A DNA stretch of 64,000 nt from NCBI GenBank assembly GCA_002421805.1, contig DISM01000006.1, forward strand, positions 124,001 through 188,000. Direction: 5' to 3'. Position numbers and translations under genes: made by a program. The notes under the pieces are model-generated. The model made no database searches. It saw only the letters and a program-made list of their open reading frames with translations, and was not told the origin of the DNA. Source of the stretch: Candidatus Omnitrophica bacterium UBA6210 (GTDB lineage: Bacteria; Omnitrophota; Gorgyraeia; Velamenicoccales; Velamenicoccaceae). Below, piece by piece: positions 23,054-33,627 of this stretch (within the stretch, counting starts at the first letter, position 1; each line of letters opens with the position of its first letter).

Positions 23054-24517
23054 ATGGAACTCAATGAAATCATACAACAGCGTATCGACAAGCTTTCTGC
23101 TTTTAAGGAAGCGGGCATGCAGCCTTACGGCCAGAAATTCGATAAGACGTGCGCTATCAAGGACTTGCTGTCTTCATTCGAAGACGGCAAGAACATTGTT
23201 ATCGCCGGCCGCCTGATGGCCAAAAGAAAACACGGCAAGGTTTGTTTTGCCGATCTGCGGGATGAGGGCGCAAGGATCCAGCTTTACATCCGCAAGGACG
23301 ATCCTCTGGCTGAAAAAGAATTCGAACTTTTCAATAAGCTGGATATCGGCGATATCGTCGGGGTCGAAGGGGAGACCTTCAAGACCCATACGGGCGAGCC
23401 GACCGTCAAGGTCAAGGCCTTCCGGCTTCTGGCGAAGTCGCTGCGCCCCTTGCCGGAGAAGTGGCATGGCCTCAAGGATGTTGGGATCCGTTACCGGCAG
23501 CGCTATGTCGATCTGATCGCCAGCCCTGAGGTCCGGGACATCTTTGCCCTCCGGTCAAAGATCATGAGCTCTATGAGGTCTTTTTTGAACTCCAGGGGGT
23601 TCCTGGAGGTTGAGACGCCCATGATGCACCTGATCCCCGGCGGCGCGGCAGGGCGGCCCTTTGCGACGCATCATAACGAGTACGATATGGACCTTTTTCT
23701 TCGCATCGCGCCCGAGCTTTACCTTAAGCGCCTCATCGTCGGCGGTTTTGAGAAGATCTATGAGATCAACAGGTCTTTTCGCAACGAAGGGGTCTCGACG
23801 CGCCACAACCCAGAATTCACGATGCTGGAACTTTATGCGGCCTACTGTAACTACGAGGACATGATGAGGATCACCGAGGAGATCTTTGCGCATGTCGCCA
23901 CAGAGGTCTTGGGGCAGCTGGAGATCGAATACCAGGGCCAAAAGATCAACCTGACCCCGCCGTGGCCGCGGCGTTCTTTTGCCCAGGCGGTCAAAGAACA
24001 TTTTGATATCAATCCCGAGGATGAGACGTCGGTCATGGTGCAGAAGCTCCGGGCCAAAGGCCGGCCCGTCGAGGACCGGTTGTCCAGGTCCCAGGTCGTG
24101 CGCCTGGTGGAGGAGATCCTGACGGCCGATGCGCCGACACAGCCCGTTTTCTTTACCGACTATTTCAGTATCCTTTGTCCTTTGGCAAAAAACAAACCGG
24201 GGAACCCTTTGATCTCGGAGCGTTTTGAGCTGTATATGGCCGGCATGGAAGTCGCGAACGCCTATTCGGAGCTTAACGATCCTATCGAGCAGAAACAGCG
24301 CCTCCAGGAAGAGCTTAAGGAAGATGCCGGATCGGCCCAACGTTGCCTCGATGAAGATTTTGTCGAAGCCCTGGAATACGGCATGCCGCCGACAGGGGGC
24401 CTGGGGATCGGCATCGACCGGCTGTGCATGCTTTTTTTGAACCAGCCTTCGATCCGCGACGTCATCCTTTTTCCTCTCTTGCGTCCAGAAAAAGGGGCAG
24501 AACCCCCGGAAGGTTAA
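23054..24517 (+). CDS. lysS: Lysyl-tRNA synthetase, class II
   Basis: 487 residues, normal length. The N-terminal OB-fold anticodon-binding domain covers about 50-150 (VIAGRLMAKRKHGKVCFADLRD). Class II catalytic motifs: motif 1 around SFLNSRGFLEVETPMM, motif 2 FRNEGVSTRHNPEFTMLELY and motif 3 GLGIGIDRLCMLFLNQPSIRD. It charges tRNA-Lys with lysine. The gene has its own consensus promoter and an AGGAGA site. The lolC/E permease follows after three bases, an order (lysS-lolC-lolD) that is common outside the Enterobacteria. Confidence 0.98.
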   Translation: MELNEIIQQRIDKLSAFKEAGMQPYGQKFDKTCAIKDLLSSFEDGKNIVIAGRLMAKRKHGKVCFADLRDEGARIQLYIRKDDPLAEKEFELFNKLDIGDIVGVEGETFKTHTGEPTVKVKAFRLLAKSLRPLPEKWHGLKDVGIRYRQRYVDLIASPEVRDIFALRSKIMSSMRSFLNSRGFLEVETPMMHLIPGGAAGRPFATHHNEYDMDLFLRIAPELYLKRLIVGGFEKIYEINRSFRNEGVSTRHNPEFTMLELYAAYCNYEDMMRITEEIFAHVATEVLGQLEIEYQGQKINLTPPWPRRSFAQAVKEHFDINPEDETSVMVQKLRAKGRPVEDRLSRSQVVRLVEEILTADAPTQPVFFTDYFSILCPLAKNKPGNPLISERFELYMAGMEVANAYSELNDPIEQKQRLQEELKEDAGSAQRCLDEDFVEALEYGMPPTGGLGIGIDRLCMLFLNQPSIRDVILFPLLRPEKGAEPPEG

Positions 24518-24520
24518 ACG

Positions 24521-25702
24521 ATGAACCTTGCTTTTTTTATCAGCCGGCGTTATTTCCTGACTCTGCAGAAAGAGCGGTTCATCTCCGTCATCAGCCTGAT
24601 CTCGTGCCTGGGGATCGCCATCGGCGTGATGGCCTTGATCATCGTCATCGCCGTCATGACAGGTTTTGATAACGATCTCAAGGACAAGATCATCGGCGCC
24701 AATCCCCACATCATCATCCAGAGCGAGGACGGGATCGCCGATTTCCAAAAGGTCAAGTCCCTGATCGAAGGCCTTGAGGGTGTCCGGGATGTCGCGCCCT
24801 ATGTCAGCGGCCAGGCCTTTCTTTATTATAAAGACAAGGTGCTCAGCCTGAACCTTAAGGGCGTGGATCAGGCGACCGAAAGCCGCGTCACGCGCATCCT
24901 CGATTATATGGAGGGCGGCCGGCTGAACCTGCCTGCGGGCGGCATCGTCCTCGGCAAAGAGCTGGCGGCCGTGCTGGGGATTTCCATCGGCGACGAAGTG
25001 GTCTTGTCGTCGCCCGTCGTAGGTTTGAACACGCCGTTCAGGGTGACAGGGATCTTCCATACAGGCATGTATGATTACGACCTCAACCTGGCTTTTTTGA
25101 ACATCAAGGACGCCCAGAAGTTCTTCGGGGTGGGGACCTTGGTCACCCAGGTAGGCATCCGTTTGGATGATCCTTACCATGCGGCGCAGGTCAAGAAAGA
25201 ATTGAACCGCGTTTTGCCGGCGGGCCTTCACAGCCGCACCTGGATGGATATCAATAAGAATTTTTTTGCGGCTTTGGCCCTGGAGAAGCTGGCGATGTTC
25301 GTGATCCTGACCTTGATCGTGCTCGTGGCCTGTTTTAATATCATCAGTACTTTGATCGTCATGGTCGTTGAAAAGACCAAGGACATAGGCATTTTGAAGG
25401 CGGTGGGCGTCCCGCAGGGGCAGGTGAGGAAAATTTTCACCTGGGGCGGTTTAATTATTGGCACAGGGGGCATCCTTTTTGGTATAATAGGTGGGATTGT
25501 TTTGTGCCTTTTGCTTAAAAAGTATCAGTTCATCCAGCTCCCCCAGGATATTTATTATATCGACCGTTTGCCTGTGGCGCTGCGCGGGTTTGATGTGGCC
25601 GTCATCGCAGGCTCTGCTCTTTTAATTTGTTTCCTGGCAACGATTTACCCGGCATCCAAGGCGGCGCGTCTCGTCCCTGCGGATGCCCTGAGGTACGAAT
25701 AG
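24521..25702 (+). CDS. LolC/LolE-type lipoprotein-releasing permease
   Basis: 393 residues: one N-terminal helix (ISVISLISCLGIAIGVMALIIVIAVM), a periplasmic MacB-like domain of about 220 residues (ADFQKVKSLIEGLEGVRDVAPY, GGIVLGKELAAVLGISIGD) and three C-terminal helices including NIISTLIVMVVEKTKDIGILKAVG, the FtsX coupling region. With LolD it extracts outer-membrane lipoproteins from the inner membrane and hands them to LolA. Only one permease is encoded here, so the transporter may be a homodimer of one LolC/E protein. Its stop TAG overlaps the GTG start of lolD. Lipoproteins predicted at 17439 and in the Maf-M48 fusion are possible clients. Confidence 0.92.
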   Translation: MNLAFFISRRYFLTLQKERFISVISLISCLGIAIGVMALIIVIAVMTGFDNDLKDKIIGANPHIIIQSEDGIADFQKVKSLIEGLEGVRDVAPYVSGQAFLYYKDKVLSLNLKGVDQATESRVTRILDYMEGGRLNLPAGGIVLGKELAAVLGISIGDEVVLSSPVVGLNTPFRVTGIFHTGMYDYDLNLAFLNIKDAQKFFGVGTLVTQVGIRLDDPYHAAQVKKELNRVLPAGLHSRTWMDINKNFFAALALEKLAMFVILTLIVLVACFNIISTLIVMVVEKTKDIGILKAVGVPQGQVRKIFTWGGLIIGTGGILFGIIGGIVLCLLLKKYQFIQLPQDIYYIDRLPVALRGFDVAVIAGSALLICFLATIYPASKAARLVPADALRYE

Positions 25703-26370
25703 TGCTTAAGGCCCTTCATCTTGAAAAAACGTATCGTCAGGGTCCGAAAGCGCTGACCGTGCTCAAAGACGTGAGCCTGGAGGTCAAGCGGTCTGAAATG
25801 TTAAGCATTGTGGGCCCTTCGGGGGCGGGGAAATCGACCCTGCTGCATATCCTCGGAGGATTGGATACGCCGACCCGGGGCGAGGTTTTTGTCGACGGCG
25901 CGTGCCTGACGACCATGGATGAACGGCGCCAAGCCGCGATCCGCAACAAGATGTTCGGTTTTGTTTTTCAGTTTTACCATCTTTTAAGAGAGTTCACGGC
26001 CCTGGAGAATGTAATGCTGCCGGCGTGTGTCGAGAGGGGGCCGCAACGCGTATCTGATATCAGGGAGAAGGCTGAAGGGCTTCTGGATTTTCTGGGTTTG
26101 TCGCAGAGGCTGAAACACAGGCCTTCGGAGTTGTCCGGCGGCGAACAACAGCGCGTGGCCGTGGCGCGGGCGCTCATCAACGATCCCCAGGTCCTTTTTT
26201 GTGATGAGCCGACGGGAAACCTGGATTTTGAGTCCGGCAAACATATCCAGGATCTGTTGATGCGCCTCAACAGGGAAAAGGGGGCTACGGTCGTCTTGGT
26301 AACGCACAGCCCCGAGTTGGCCCGTGGCAGCCACAGGATCTTGAAGATTTTCGATGGCAGGATCGTTTAA
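25702..26370 (+). CDS. lolD: LolD lipoprotein-releasing ABC ATPase
   Basis: 222 residues from the GTG at 25702, which shares one base with the upstream stop (TAGTG); longer in-frame readings start inside lolC/E. Walker A GPSGAGKSTLLHILGG, signature LSGGEQQRVAVARAL, Walker B VLFCDEPTGNLDF and a His switch VLVTHSPELA are all intact. The MacB/LolD subfamily length and the adjoining permease identify it as the ATPase that powers lipoprotein release. ilvE follows after 36 bases with its own GGAGG site. Confidence 0.95.
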   Translation: MLKALHLEKTYRQGPKALTVLKDVSLEVKRSEMLSIVGPSGAGKSTLLHILGGLDTPTRGEVFVDGACLTTMDERRQAAIRNKMFGFVFQFYHLLREFTALENVMLPACVERGPQRVSDIREKAEGLLDFLGLSQRLKHRPSELSGGEQQRVAVARALINDPQVLFCDEPTGNLDFESGKHIQDLLMRLNREKGATVVLVTHSPELARGSHRILKIFDGRIV

Positions 26371-26406
26371 GAACTAACGCAACGATAAAGATAACTTGGA
26401 GGCAGG

Positions 26407-27279
26407 ATGCTGATTTATTTCAACGGGAAGCTTATCAAGAAAGAAGACGCCAAGGTGTCGGTGTTCGATCACGGCCTGCTTTACGGCGACGGCGTGTTCG
26501 AAGGGATCCGTTCCTATAATTGCCTTGTTTTTAAACTGCGCGAGCACATCGACCGGCTCTACGCTTCGGCACAGGGTATTTCTCTGAAGGTCCCTATGGA
26601 GAAGAAACAGATGGAGAAGGCGATCATCGATACCCTGAAGGCCAATAAGCTCAAAGACGCCTATATCCGCGCAGTGGTGACGAGAGGTGAAGGTGATCTC
26701 GGCCTGGACCCGCGCAATTGCCGCCGTCCCACTGTCTTTATCATTACGGACAAGATCGCTCTTTATCCGGCAGAATTGTATCATAAGGGCTTGAAGATCG
26801 TGACCGTTCCGACCCGGCGCAATATCCCTGAGGCCTTGAATCCTCAGATCAAATCCCTGAATTATCTCAATAACATCCTGGGAAAGATCGAGGCGATCAA
26901 CGCCGGCGCGCCGGAAGCTGTGATGCTGGACCAGAACGGCTACGTGACGGAGTGCACGGGCGATAATATCTTCATGGTCAAGGATAAGGTGCTGGTGACG
27001 CCGCCTGTTTCCGTGGGCGTCTTGAACGGCATCACGCGCGGGGCCGTCTTGGAGGTGGCTGCGAAGGCCGGCCTGAAGGCGTGCGAGCGCATGGTGACGC
27101 GTTTTGAGTTGTATATCGCCGATGAGTTGTTCCTGACGGGGACGGCCGCGGAACTCATCCCCGTCGTCATGATCGACGGCCGCCAGATCGGGACGGGCGC
27201 CGTCGGCAAGCACACATCGGCCTTGATCAATGAATTCAGGAAGGTCACCAAAAAGGACGGCGTCCGCTATGCTCTGTAA
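26407..27279 (+). CDS. ilvE: Branched-chain amino acid aminotransferase (class IV)
   Basis: 290 residues, fold-type IV PLP enzyme that interconverts leucine, isoleucine and valine with their 2-oxo acids. VFDHGLLYGDGVFEGIRSY at the N-terminus is the family signature; Lys149 in NPQIKSLNYLNN is the likely PLP lysine and Glu182 in VTECTGDNIF the ring-nitrogen contact; EVAAKAGL and LFLTGTAAELIPV follow. A D-amino acid aminotransferase is possible on motif alone. GGAGG lies eight bases before the ATG. The mcsA start overlaps its 3' end by 11 bases, so it is fused into the mcsA-mcsB-clpC transcript, in the place where Bacillus has ctsR. Confidence 0.93.
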   Translation: MLIYFNGKLIKKEDAKVSVFDHGLLYGDGVFEGIRSYNCLVFKLREHIDRLYASAQGISLKVPMEKKQMEKAIIDTLKANKLKDAYIRAVVTRGEGDLGLDPRNCRRPTVFIITDKIALYPAELYHKGLKIVTVPTRRNIPEALNPQIKSLNYLNNILGKIEAINAGAPEAVMLDQNGYVTECTGDNIFMVKDKVLVTPPVSVGVLNGITRGAVLEVAAKAGLKACERMVTRFELYIADELFLTGTAAELIPVVMIDGRQIGTGAVGKHTSALINEFRKVTKKDGVRYAL

Positions 27280-27803
27280 CATCTGCAATAAAAATCAGGC
27301 GACCGTGCATCTGACTGAGATCGTCGATAACCAGATGACCGAGCTCCATCTCTGCGATGACTGCGCCAAAAAAAAGAGCATCCAGATGGAGCAGCAGTTC
27401 GGCCTTTCGGACCTCTTGGCGGGGCTGGTGGATTATTCGAAACAACTGGGCGGTTCCGAGAAGATGGCCGCCGGGACCCAGTGTCCTTTTTGCGGCCTGA
27501 CCTATGAGGACTTCCGCAAGATCGGCCGCCTGGGTTGTAGCGAATGTTACACGGCCTTCGGGCGCTATCTGGGGCCTCTCTTGAAGCGCATCCACGGCGC
27601 CAGCCAGCATGTGGGTAAAACGCCGTTGTCCCTGCCTCAGGAAGGGTTGAAATCTTCCGCCAGGTCCGTCCGAGGCTCTTCGGTGACGGAGCTCAAGACA
27701 AGGTTGCAGGAAGCCGTCGATCACGAAGAGTTTGAGGAGGCCGCGCGCCTGCGCGACGCCATTAAAGAAGCTGAAAAGAAGAAGAAAGAGACGAAAAAAG
27801 AAA

Positions 27804-27817
<14 letters not shown>
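27269..27817 (+). CDS. mcsA: McsA, zinc-finger/UVR activator of McsB
   Basis: 182 residues from the ATG at 27269, which lies within the ilvE end. Two CxxC zinc sites: Cys3/Cys6 with Cys29/Cys32 at the N-terminus, and CPFCGLTYEDFRKIGRLGC-SEC in the middle. The C-terminal UVR motif (about 135-170, LKTRLQEAVDHEEFEEAARLRD) is the same type that ClpC and UvrB/UvrC use for contacts. In Firmicutes McsA activates the arginine kinase McsB and links it to ClpC. Its stop lies 11 bases inside mcsB. The tail is very Lys/Glu-rich. Confidence 0.95.
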
Positions 27818-28853
<1,036 letters not shown>

Positions 28854-28878
28854 ATCCATAGACAAGTCGGAGGTGAAT

Positions 28879-31305
28879 GTGTTCAATCGTTTTACGGAAA
28901 GAGCCAGAAAAGTCATTGTCCTGGCCAAGGAAGAGGCCAGGCGTTTTAATCACGATTATATCGGCACCGAGCACCTGCTTTTGGGGTTGATCCGCGAAGG
29001 CGAAGGTGTCGCGGCCGCCGTTTTGCAAAAATTGGGCCTGAGCCTCGAGAGCATCCGTCTGGAGGTTGAGAAACTCGTCCAGCCCGGTCCGACGACCCAG
29101 ATCCAGGGGGACGTGCCGTTTACGCCGCGCTCCAAGAAGGCCCTGGAACTGGCGGCCGAGGAGGCGCGCGCCCTGGGGCATAATTATATCGGCACCGAGC
29201 ACTTGCTTTTGGGGTTGATCCGCGAAGGCGAAGGTGTCGCTTCGCAGGTTCTTTTGAATCTCGGCCTTGACCTGAATCGGGTGCGCAGCGAGATCATGGA
29301 ACTTCTGGGGTCTGCGACGCCCGGATTCGGCGCGCAGCCCCAGAGCAAATCCAAGACGCCGGCCCTGGATGCTTTTGGCCGCGATCTGACGGCTTTGGCG
29401 CGCGAAGGAAAGCTCGACCCCGTCATCGGCAGGAAGAATGAGATCGAACGCGTCATCCAGATTTTGGCCAGACGCACGAAAAACAATCCCGTGCTTTTAG
29501 GCGAGGCGGGCGTCGGCAAGACCGCCATCGTCGAAGGTCTGGCTCAGCAGATTGTCATGTCGAACGTCCCCGAGGTTTTGATCGGCAAACGCATCGTAGC
29601 GCTGGACCTGGCGCTCATGATCGCCGGGACAAAATACCGCGGCCAGTTTGAAGAGAGGATCAAGGCCGTCATGGATGAGATCAAGCGTTCGCGTGACGTC
29701 ATGATCTTTATCGACGAGCTCCATATGCTCGTGGGGGCCGGGGCCGCGGAAGGTGCGATCGACGCCTCCAACATCCTGAAGCCCGCGTTGTCGCGCGGAG
29801 AGATCCAGTGCATCGGCGCCACGACGCCGGACGAATACCGCAAATATATCGAGAAAGACGCCGCGCTGGAACGCCGGTTCCAGACGATCATGGTGGATCC
29901 GCCTTCCGTCGAGGAGACAGTGGAGATCCTCAAAGGGTTGCGCGACAAATACGAGCGCCACCACAACGTCGAATACCTCGATGAGGCCATTGTAGCGGCC
30001 GCGAAATTCTCCGATCGTTACATCAGCGGCCGGTTTCTTCCTGACAAAGCGATCGATCTTTTGGACGAGTCCGGCTCCCGCGCCCGCCTCGCCACGCTCA
30101 TCGTTCCTCCCAACATCAAGCAATTGGAGGTGAACGTCGAGGAGCTCAAGAAAGAGAAAGAGATCTTCATCAAGAACCAGGATTTTGAGAAGGCGGCTTC
30201 CCTGCGGGACCAGGAACGCCAGGCCCGGCAAAAGCTTGACGAAGAAAAGAAGAAATGGCAGGAGGAGCGCGCCAAGTCCCGGCCCAAGATCACGGAAGAG
30301 GATATCGCGACCATCGTTTCCAAGATCACGGGCATCCCGATCGTCAGGCTCGAGCAGAAAGAGAGCGAGAAGCTTCTGAAGATCGAAGAAGAGCTGCGCC
30401 AGAGGGTCGTCGGCCAGGATGAGGCTTTGGCGGTGATCGGCCGTTCGGTCAGGCGGTCCCGCGCGGGGATCAAAGACCCGCGTCGGCCCATCGGTTCGTT
30501 TATCTTCCTGGGGCCCACCGGCGTCGGAAAGACGTTATTGGCCCGGGCGCTGGCGGAGTTTATGTTCGGGGATGAGAATGCCCTCTTGCAGCTGGATATG
30601 TCGGAATATATGGAGAAATTCAATGTCTCGCGCCTCGTGGGCGCGCCTCCGGGATATGTGGGTTACGAAGAGGGCGGCCAATTGACGGAGAAGATCCGGC
30701 GCCGTCCGTATGCGGTCATCCTTCTGGATGAGATCGAAAAAGCGCATCCCGACGTTTTCAATATTCTCCTGCAGGTTTTGGAGGACGGGCGTCTCACCGA
30801 CAGTTTCGGTCGCAAGGTCGATTTCCGCAATTGCATCATCATCATGACCTCCAATGTCGGGGCGGAGCTTCTGCGCAAGCAGGGCGCTCTGGGATTTAAG
30901 GCGCAAAGCGGGGATATGTCCTATCAGCAGATGAAGGAACGGCTCTTGGAGGAGGTCAAGAAGACCTTCAAGCCGGAATTCCTGAACAGGATCGATGACG
31001 TTATCGTCTTCCGTCCTTTGGAGAAGAGCGATCTCTTCAGGATCATCGATATTGAGATCGCAGAAGTGCAGGCGCGTTTGAGCGACCAAAAAGTGATCCT
31101 GAGCCTCAACCAGGAAGCAAAGGAATTTCTGACCGAGAAAGGTTTCGACCCCGTGTTCGGCGCCAGGCCGTTGAAGCGGACGATCCAGCGCTATATTGAA
31201 GACCCGCTGGCCGAAGAGATCATCGGCAGCAGGATCAAAGAGGGCAGCACGGTCCGGATCGGCAAAAAAAAGGACAGGGAAGAATTGTCTTTTGATCAGA
31301 GCTAA
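28879..31305 (+). CDS. clpC: ClpC AAA+ unfoldase
   Basis: 808 residues from the GTG at 28879, preceded by GGAGG; a GTG six bases earlier would overlap that site. Order: tandem Clp-N repeats (YIGTEHLLLGLIREGEGVA occurs twice, about 33 and 109), AAA1 with GEAGVGKTAIVEGLA, a middle domain with a UVR motif (FEKAASLRDQERQARQKL), AAA2 with GPTGVGKTLLARALAE, and a C-terminal D2-small domain (GFDPVFGARPLKRTIQRYIED). The UVR motif separates ClpC from ClpA/ClpB. It unfolds arginine-phosphorylated proteins for ClpP. No clpP is in the window. It follows mcsB by 25 bases. Confidence 0.97.
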   Translation: MFNRFTERARKVIVLAKEEARRFNHDYIGTEHLLLGLIREGEGVAAAVLQKLGLSLESIRLEVEKLVQPGPTTQIQGDVPFTPRSKKALELAAEEARALGHNYIGTEHLLLGLIREGEGVASQVLLNLGLDLNRVRSEIMELLGSATPGFGAQPQSKSKTPALDAFGRDLTALAREGKLDPVIGRKNEIERVIQILARRTKNNPVLLGEAGVGKTAIVEGLAQQIVMSNVPEVLIGKRIVALDLALMIAGTKYRGQFEERIKAVMDEIKRSRDVMIFIDELHMLVGAGAAEGAIDASNILKPALSRGEIQCIGATTPDEYRKYIEKDAALERRFQTIMVDPPSVEETVEILKGLRDKYERHHNVEYLDEAIVAAAKFSDRYISGRFLPDKAIDLLDESGSRARLATLIVPPNIKQLEVNVEELKKEKEIFIKNQDFEKAASLRDQERQARQKLDEEKKKWQEERAKSRPKITEEDIATIVSKITGIPIVRLEQKESEKLLKIEEELRQRVVGQDEALAVIGRSVRRSRAGIKDPRRPIGSFIFLGPTGVGKTLLARALAEFMFGDENALLQLDMSEYMEKFNVSRLVGAPPGYVGYEEGGQLTEKIRRRPYAVILLDEIEKAHPDVFNILLQVLEDGRLTDSFGRKVDFRNCIIIMTSNVGAELLRKQGALGFKAQSGDMSYQQMKERLLEEVKKTFKPEFLNRIDDVIVFRPLEKSDLFRIIDIEIAEVQARLSDQKVILSLNQEAKEFLTEKGFDPVFGARPLKRTIQRYIEDPLAEEIIGSRIKEGSTVRIGKKKDREELSFDQS

Positions 31306-31332
31306 GTTGTGTTGTTTTGCCGTGGAGTGCGT

Positions 31333-32127
31333 ATGTTTCTTTTAAGAAAGACGTTTTATATGGCGCTTGGCGCCAAAGTCCTGTCCCTGGTCCATTTTAT
31401 CGGCGGCATCGTGAGCTTGGGCCTTCAGGCGGTCGTTCTTATCCCTGCCAGGCCTCTGGGGGGAGGCCGTATTTTTGAACAGGCCAAAAAGGTGGGGGTC
31501 GACAGCCTGCCGATCGTGGCCCTTGTTTCATTCTTTATCGGCGTGATCCTGGCGCTGCAGACCGCCTATATCATGCAGAAGATGTCGAGCGAGATCTACA
31601 TTGCCAGCATCGTCGCCGTCTCTTTGACGCGCGAACTCGGGCCTGTGATCACGGCCCTGATCGTCGCCGGCCGCAGCGGCGCCGGCATCACGGCGGAACT
31701 CGGGACGATGGCCGTGACCGAACAGGTCGATGCCCTGGTGACGCTCGGCTCCAACCCCATCAAGTATCTCGTTGTACCGAGGTTCTTGAGCATGACGTTT
31801 ATGCTGCCGATCCTGACACTTTTCGCCAACGCCATCGGTATTTTCGGCGGCTACCTGATCGGGGTCTACCATTTGAGCATTCGTTCCAGCCTGTACATGA
31901 ACATGACGTTCGGGACCCTTGTCTACAAGGATCTTTTCACGGGTCTGGTCAAGACCATCGTCTTCGGCATGATCATTGCTCTCGTCGCCTGTTACGAAGG
32001 TTTGAATGTGCGCGGCGGGGCGGAAGGCGTCGGCAAGGCAACGACCATGTCGGTCGTCAACACATTTATCATGATTATTGCGGCAGACTGTTTCTTTACG
32101 GCATTGTTTTACTTCTTTGTGAAATAG
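31333..32127 (+). CDS. mlaE: MlaE-type phospholipid ABC permease
   Basis: 264 residues from the ATG at 31333 (GGAG upstream). Several membrane helices with the MlaE signatures SFFIGVILALQTAYIMQKM, RELGPVITALIVAGRSGAGITAELGTM and NPIKYLVVPRFLSMTFMLP. The permease works with MlaF (next gene) and the MCE protein MlaD (third gene) to move phospholipids between inner membrane and outer leaflet partners, keeping the outer membrane asymmetric. MlaB and MlaC are not adjacent. The three genes stand between clpC and radA, which are neighbours in Bacillus, so this is an insertion into an old Gram-positive-like gene order. Confidence 0.93.
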   Translation: MFLLRKTFYMALGAKVLSLVHFIGGIVSLGLQAVVLIPARPLGGGRIFEQAKKVGVDSLPIVALVSFFIGVILALQTAYIMQKMSSEIYIASIVAVSLTRELGPVITALIVAGRSGAGITAELGTMAVTEQVDALVTLGSNPIKYLVVPRFLSMTFMLPILTLFANAIGIFGGYLIGVYHLSIRSSLYMNMTFGTLVYKDLFTGLVKTIVFGMIIALVACYEGLNVRGGAEGVGKATTMSVVNTFIMIIAADCFFTALFYFFVK

Positions 32128-32136
32128 GGTGTTGCG

Positions 32137-32916
32137 ATGGCGATGATCGAACTGATAAACGTTTCGAAAAACCTCGGCGGAAAACAGGTCCTGGACCACA
32201 TGGGCCTGACCGTCGAAGAAGGCGAGACCAAGGTCATCATCGGCCGTTCGGGCGTTGGCAAGAGCGTGACGCTCAAGCACATCGTCCGCCTCCTGGAGCC
32301 AGACGAGGGGAACGTGCGTGTGGAAGGCAGGGATGTCCTGGCCTTGCACGGCCGGGAGCTTAATGAGCTCCATATGGAGATCGGCCTGGTTTTTCAGGGC
32401 GGTGCCCTTTTCGATTCGCTGACGGTGGGGGAAAATGTCGGGTTTATCCTGCGCGAGCACATGAACATGGCGCAATCCGAGATCGACAAACGCGTCAAGG
32501 AGTCTTTGGCGCTTGTTGGGCTGTATGACGTTGAGCTTTATATGCCTGCCGATCTGAGCGGCGGCATGAAGAAACGCGTGGCGCTGGCGCGCGCGATCTG
32601 TACGCGCCCCAAGATCATCCTGTATGACGAACCGACGACAGGTGTGGACCCTATCACGGCGGACGCGATCAACCAGTTGATCGACGAACTGCACGATAAG
32701 CTTAAAGTCACTTCCATCGTCGTGACGCACGACATGAGGAGCGCCTATAAGGTGGCGGACCGGATCGCCATGCTTTATGAAGGAAAGATCATAGCGGAGG
32801 GTACGCCGGACGAGATCCGCTATTCCCACAATCCTTATGTTCATCAGTTCATTACGGGTGCGGCCCACGGGCCGATCACGGACGGCCAGAATTCTGTCTC
32901 GACGAATGCTGGGTGA
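32137..32916 (+). CDS. mlaF: MlaF-type phospholipid ABC ATPase
   Basis: 259 residues. Walker A GRSGVGKSVTLKHIVRLL, Q-loop LVFQGGALFDSLTV, signature LSGGMKKRVALARAI, Walker B IILYDEPTTGVDPI and His switch VVTHDMRSA. GRSGVGKS and the QGGALFDSL Q-loop are characteristic of the Mla/Ttg2A subfamily. The start is ATG at 32137, with a second ATG at 32143. It is placed 9 bases after mlaE and 78 bases before mlaD. Confidence 0.95.
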   Translation: MAMIELINVSKNLGGKQVLDHMGLTVEEGETKVIIGRSGVGKSVTLKHIVRLLEPDEGNVRVEGRDVLALHGRELNELHMEIGLVFQGGALFDSLTVGENVGFILREHMNMAQSEIDKRVKESLALVGLYDVELYMPADLSGGMKKRVALARAICTRPKIILYDEPTTGVDPITADAINQLIDELHDKLKVTSIVVTHDMRSAYKVADRIAMLYEGKIIAEGTPDEIRYSHNPYVHQFITGAAHGPITDGQNSVSTNAG

Positions 32917-32994
32917 CCATGTTATGGCGTTGCGGGTTATGGAATTTTGAATCATAAAAGCTATTCATCGTACCATCATTTTATGGGAGGTTCC

Positions 32995-33627
32995 ATGGCG
33001 CAAAACACGAAGTCCCTGGAGTTTAAAGTCGGTATTTTTGTTTTTGTCGGCCTTGTGATCCTGTGTTGGTTTATTTTCAGGATTGGCGATGTCAAGCTGA
33101 CGGCCAGCGGTTATCATCTTCGCGTCAAATTCGGTTTCGCCAACGGCATCAAGATCGGCGCGCCCGTGCGCGTGGCTGGCGTCGACAAAGGCGAAGTCAA
33201 GGAGATCAAGCTGACGCATAGTACCGACGGAAAACCGGCGGTTTTTATCCGCATTTGGGTGGACGGCGACACGCAGATCCCGTTCAATTCCCGGGCATGG
33301 GTCAATACGCTGGGGCTCCTGGGCGAAAAATATCTCGAGATCATTCCGGGTGAGGATTATAACAAGCTTCTCGTGGCCGACAGCCTTCTGGTGGGTGAAG
33401 ACCCGACGAGCGTCCAGGAGGTGACAGACCTGGCCAAAGATATCGCCTTGCAGGCGAAGGGCACCCTCAATGCCCTGGACAGCGTCTTGACCGATATGCA
33501 TGAAGGCCGCGGAACGATCGGCAAGCTCTTTACGGACGACAGGCTCTACACGGATATCGAAGAAATGTTCGCTGACCTGAAGAAGCACCCATGGAAGCTC
33601 CTCTATCGGCCGAAAGAGGCGCAATGA
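32995..33627 (+). CDS. mlaD: MlaD-type MCE-domain lipid-binding protein
   Basis: 210 residues from the ATG at 32995, preceded by GGGAGG. One N-terminal membrane anchor (VGIFVFVGLVILCWFIF) followed by an MCE domain (about 35-120: LRVKFGFANGIKIGAPVRVAG, VRVAGVDKGEVKEIKL, INTLGLLGEKYLEI-type region). MCE proteins form hexameric rings in the periplasm that carry lipid to or from MlaEF. After the MCE domain comes a short helical tail (LAKDIALQAKGTLNALDSVL) as in MlaD. The stop overlaps the radA ATG by four bases (ATGA), coupling an envelope gene to a DNA-repair gene. Confidence 0.92.
   Translation: MAQNTKSLEFKVGIFVFVGLVILCWFIFRIGDVKLTASGYHLRVKFGFANGIKIGAPVRVAGVDKGEVKEIKLTHSTDGKPAVFIRIWVDGDTQIPFNSRAWVNTLGLLGEKYLEIIPGEDYNKLLVADSLLVGEDPTSVQEVTDLAKDIALQAKGTLNALDSVLTDMHEGRGTIGKLFTDDRLYTDIEEMFADLKKHPWKLLYRPKEAQ

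Noticed and set aside
23555..25231. 558-residue open frame antisense to lysS and lolC/E
   Set aside because: Spans two unrelated genes on the other strand with no family motif; a shadow frame.
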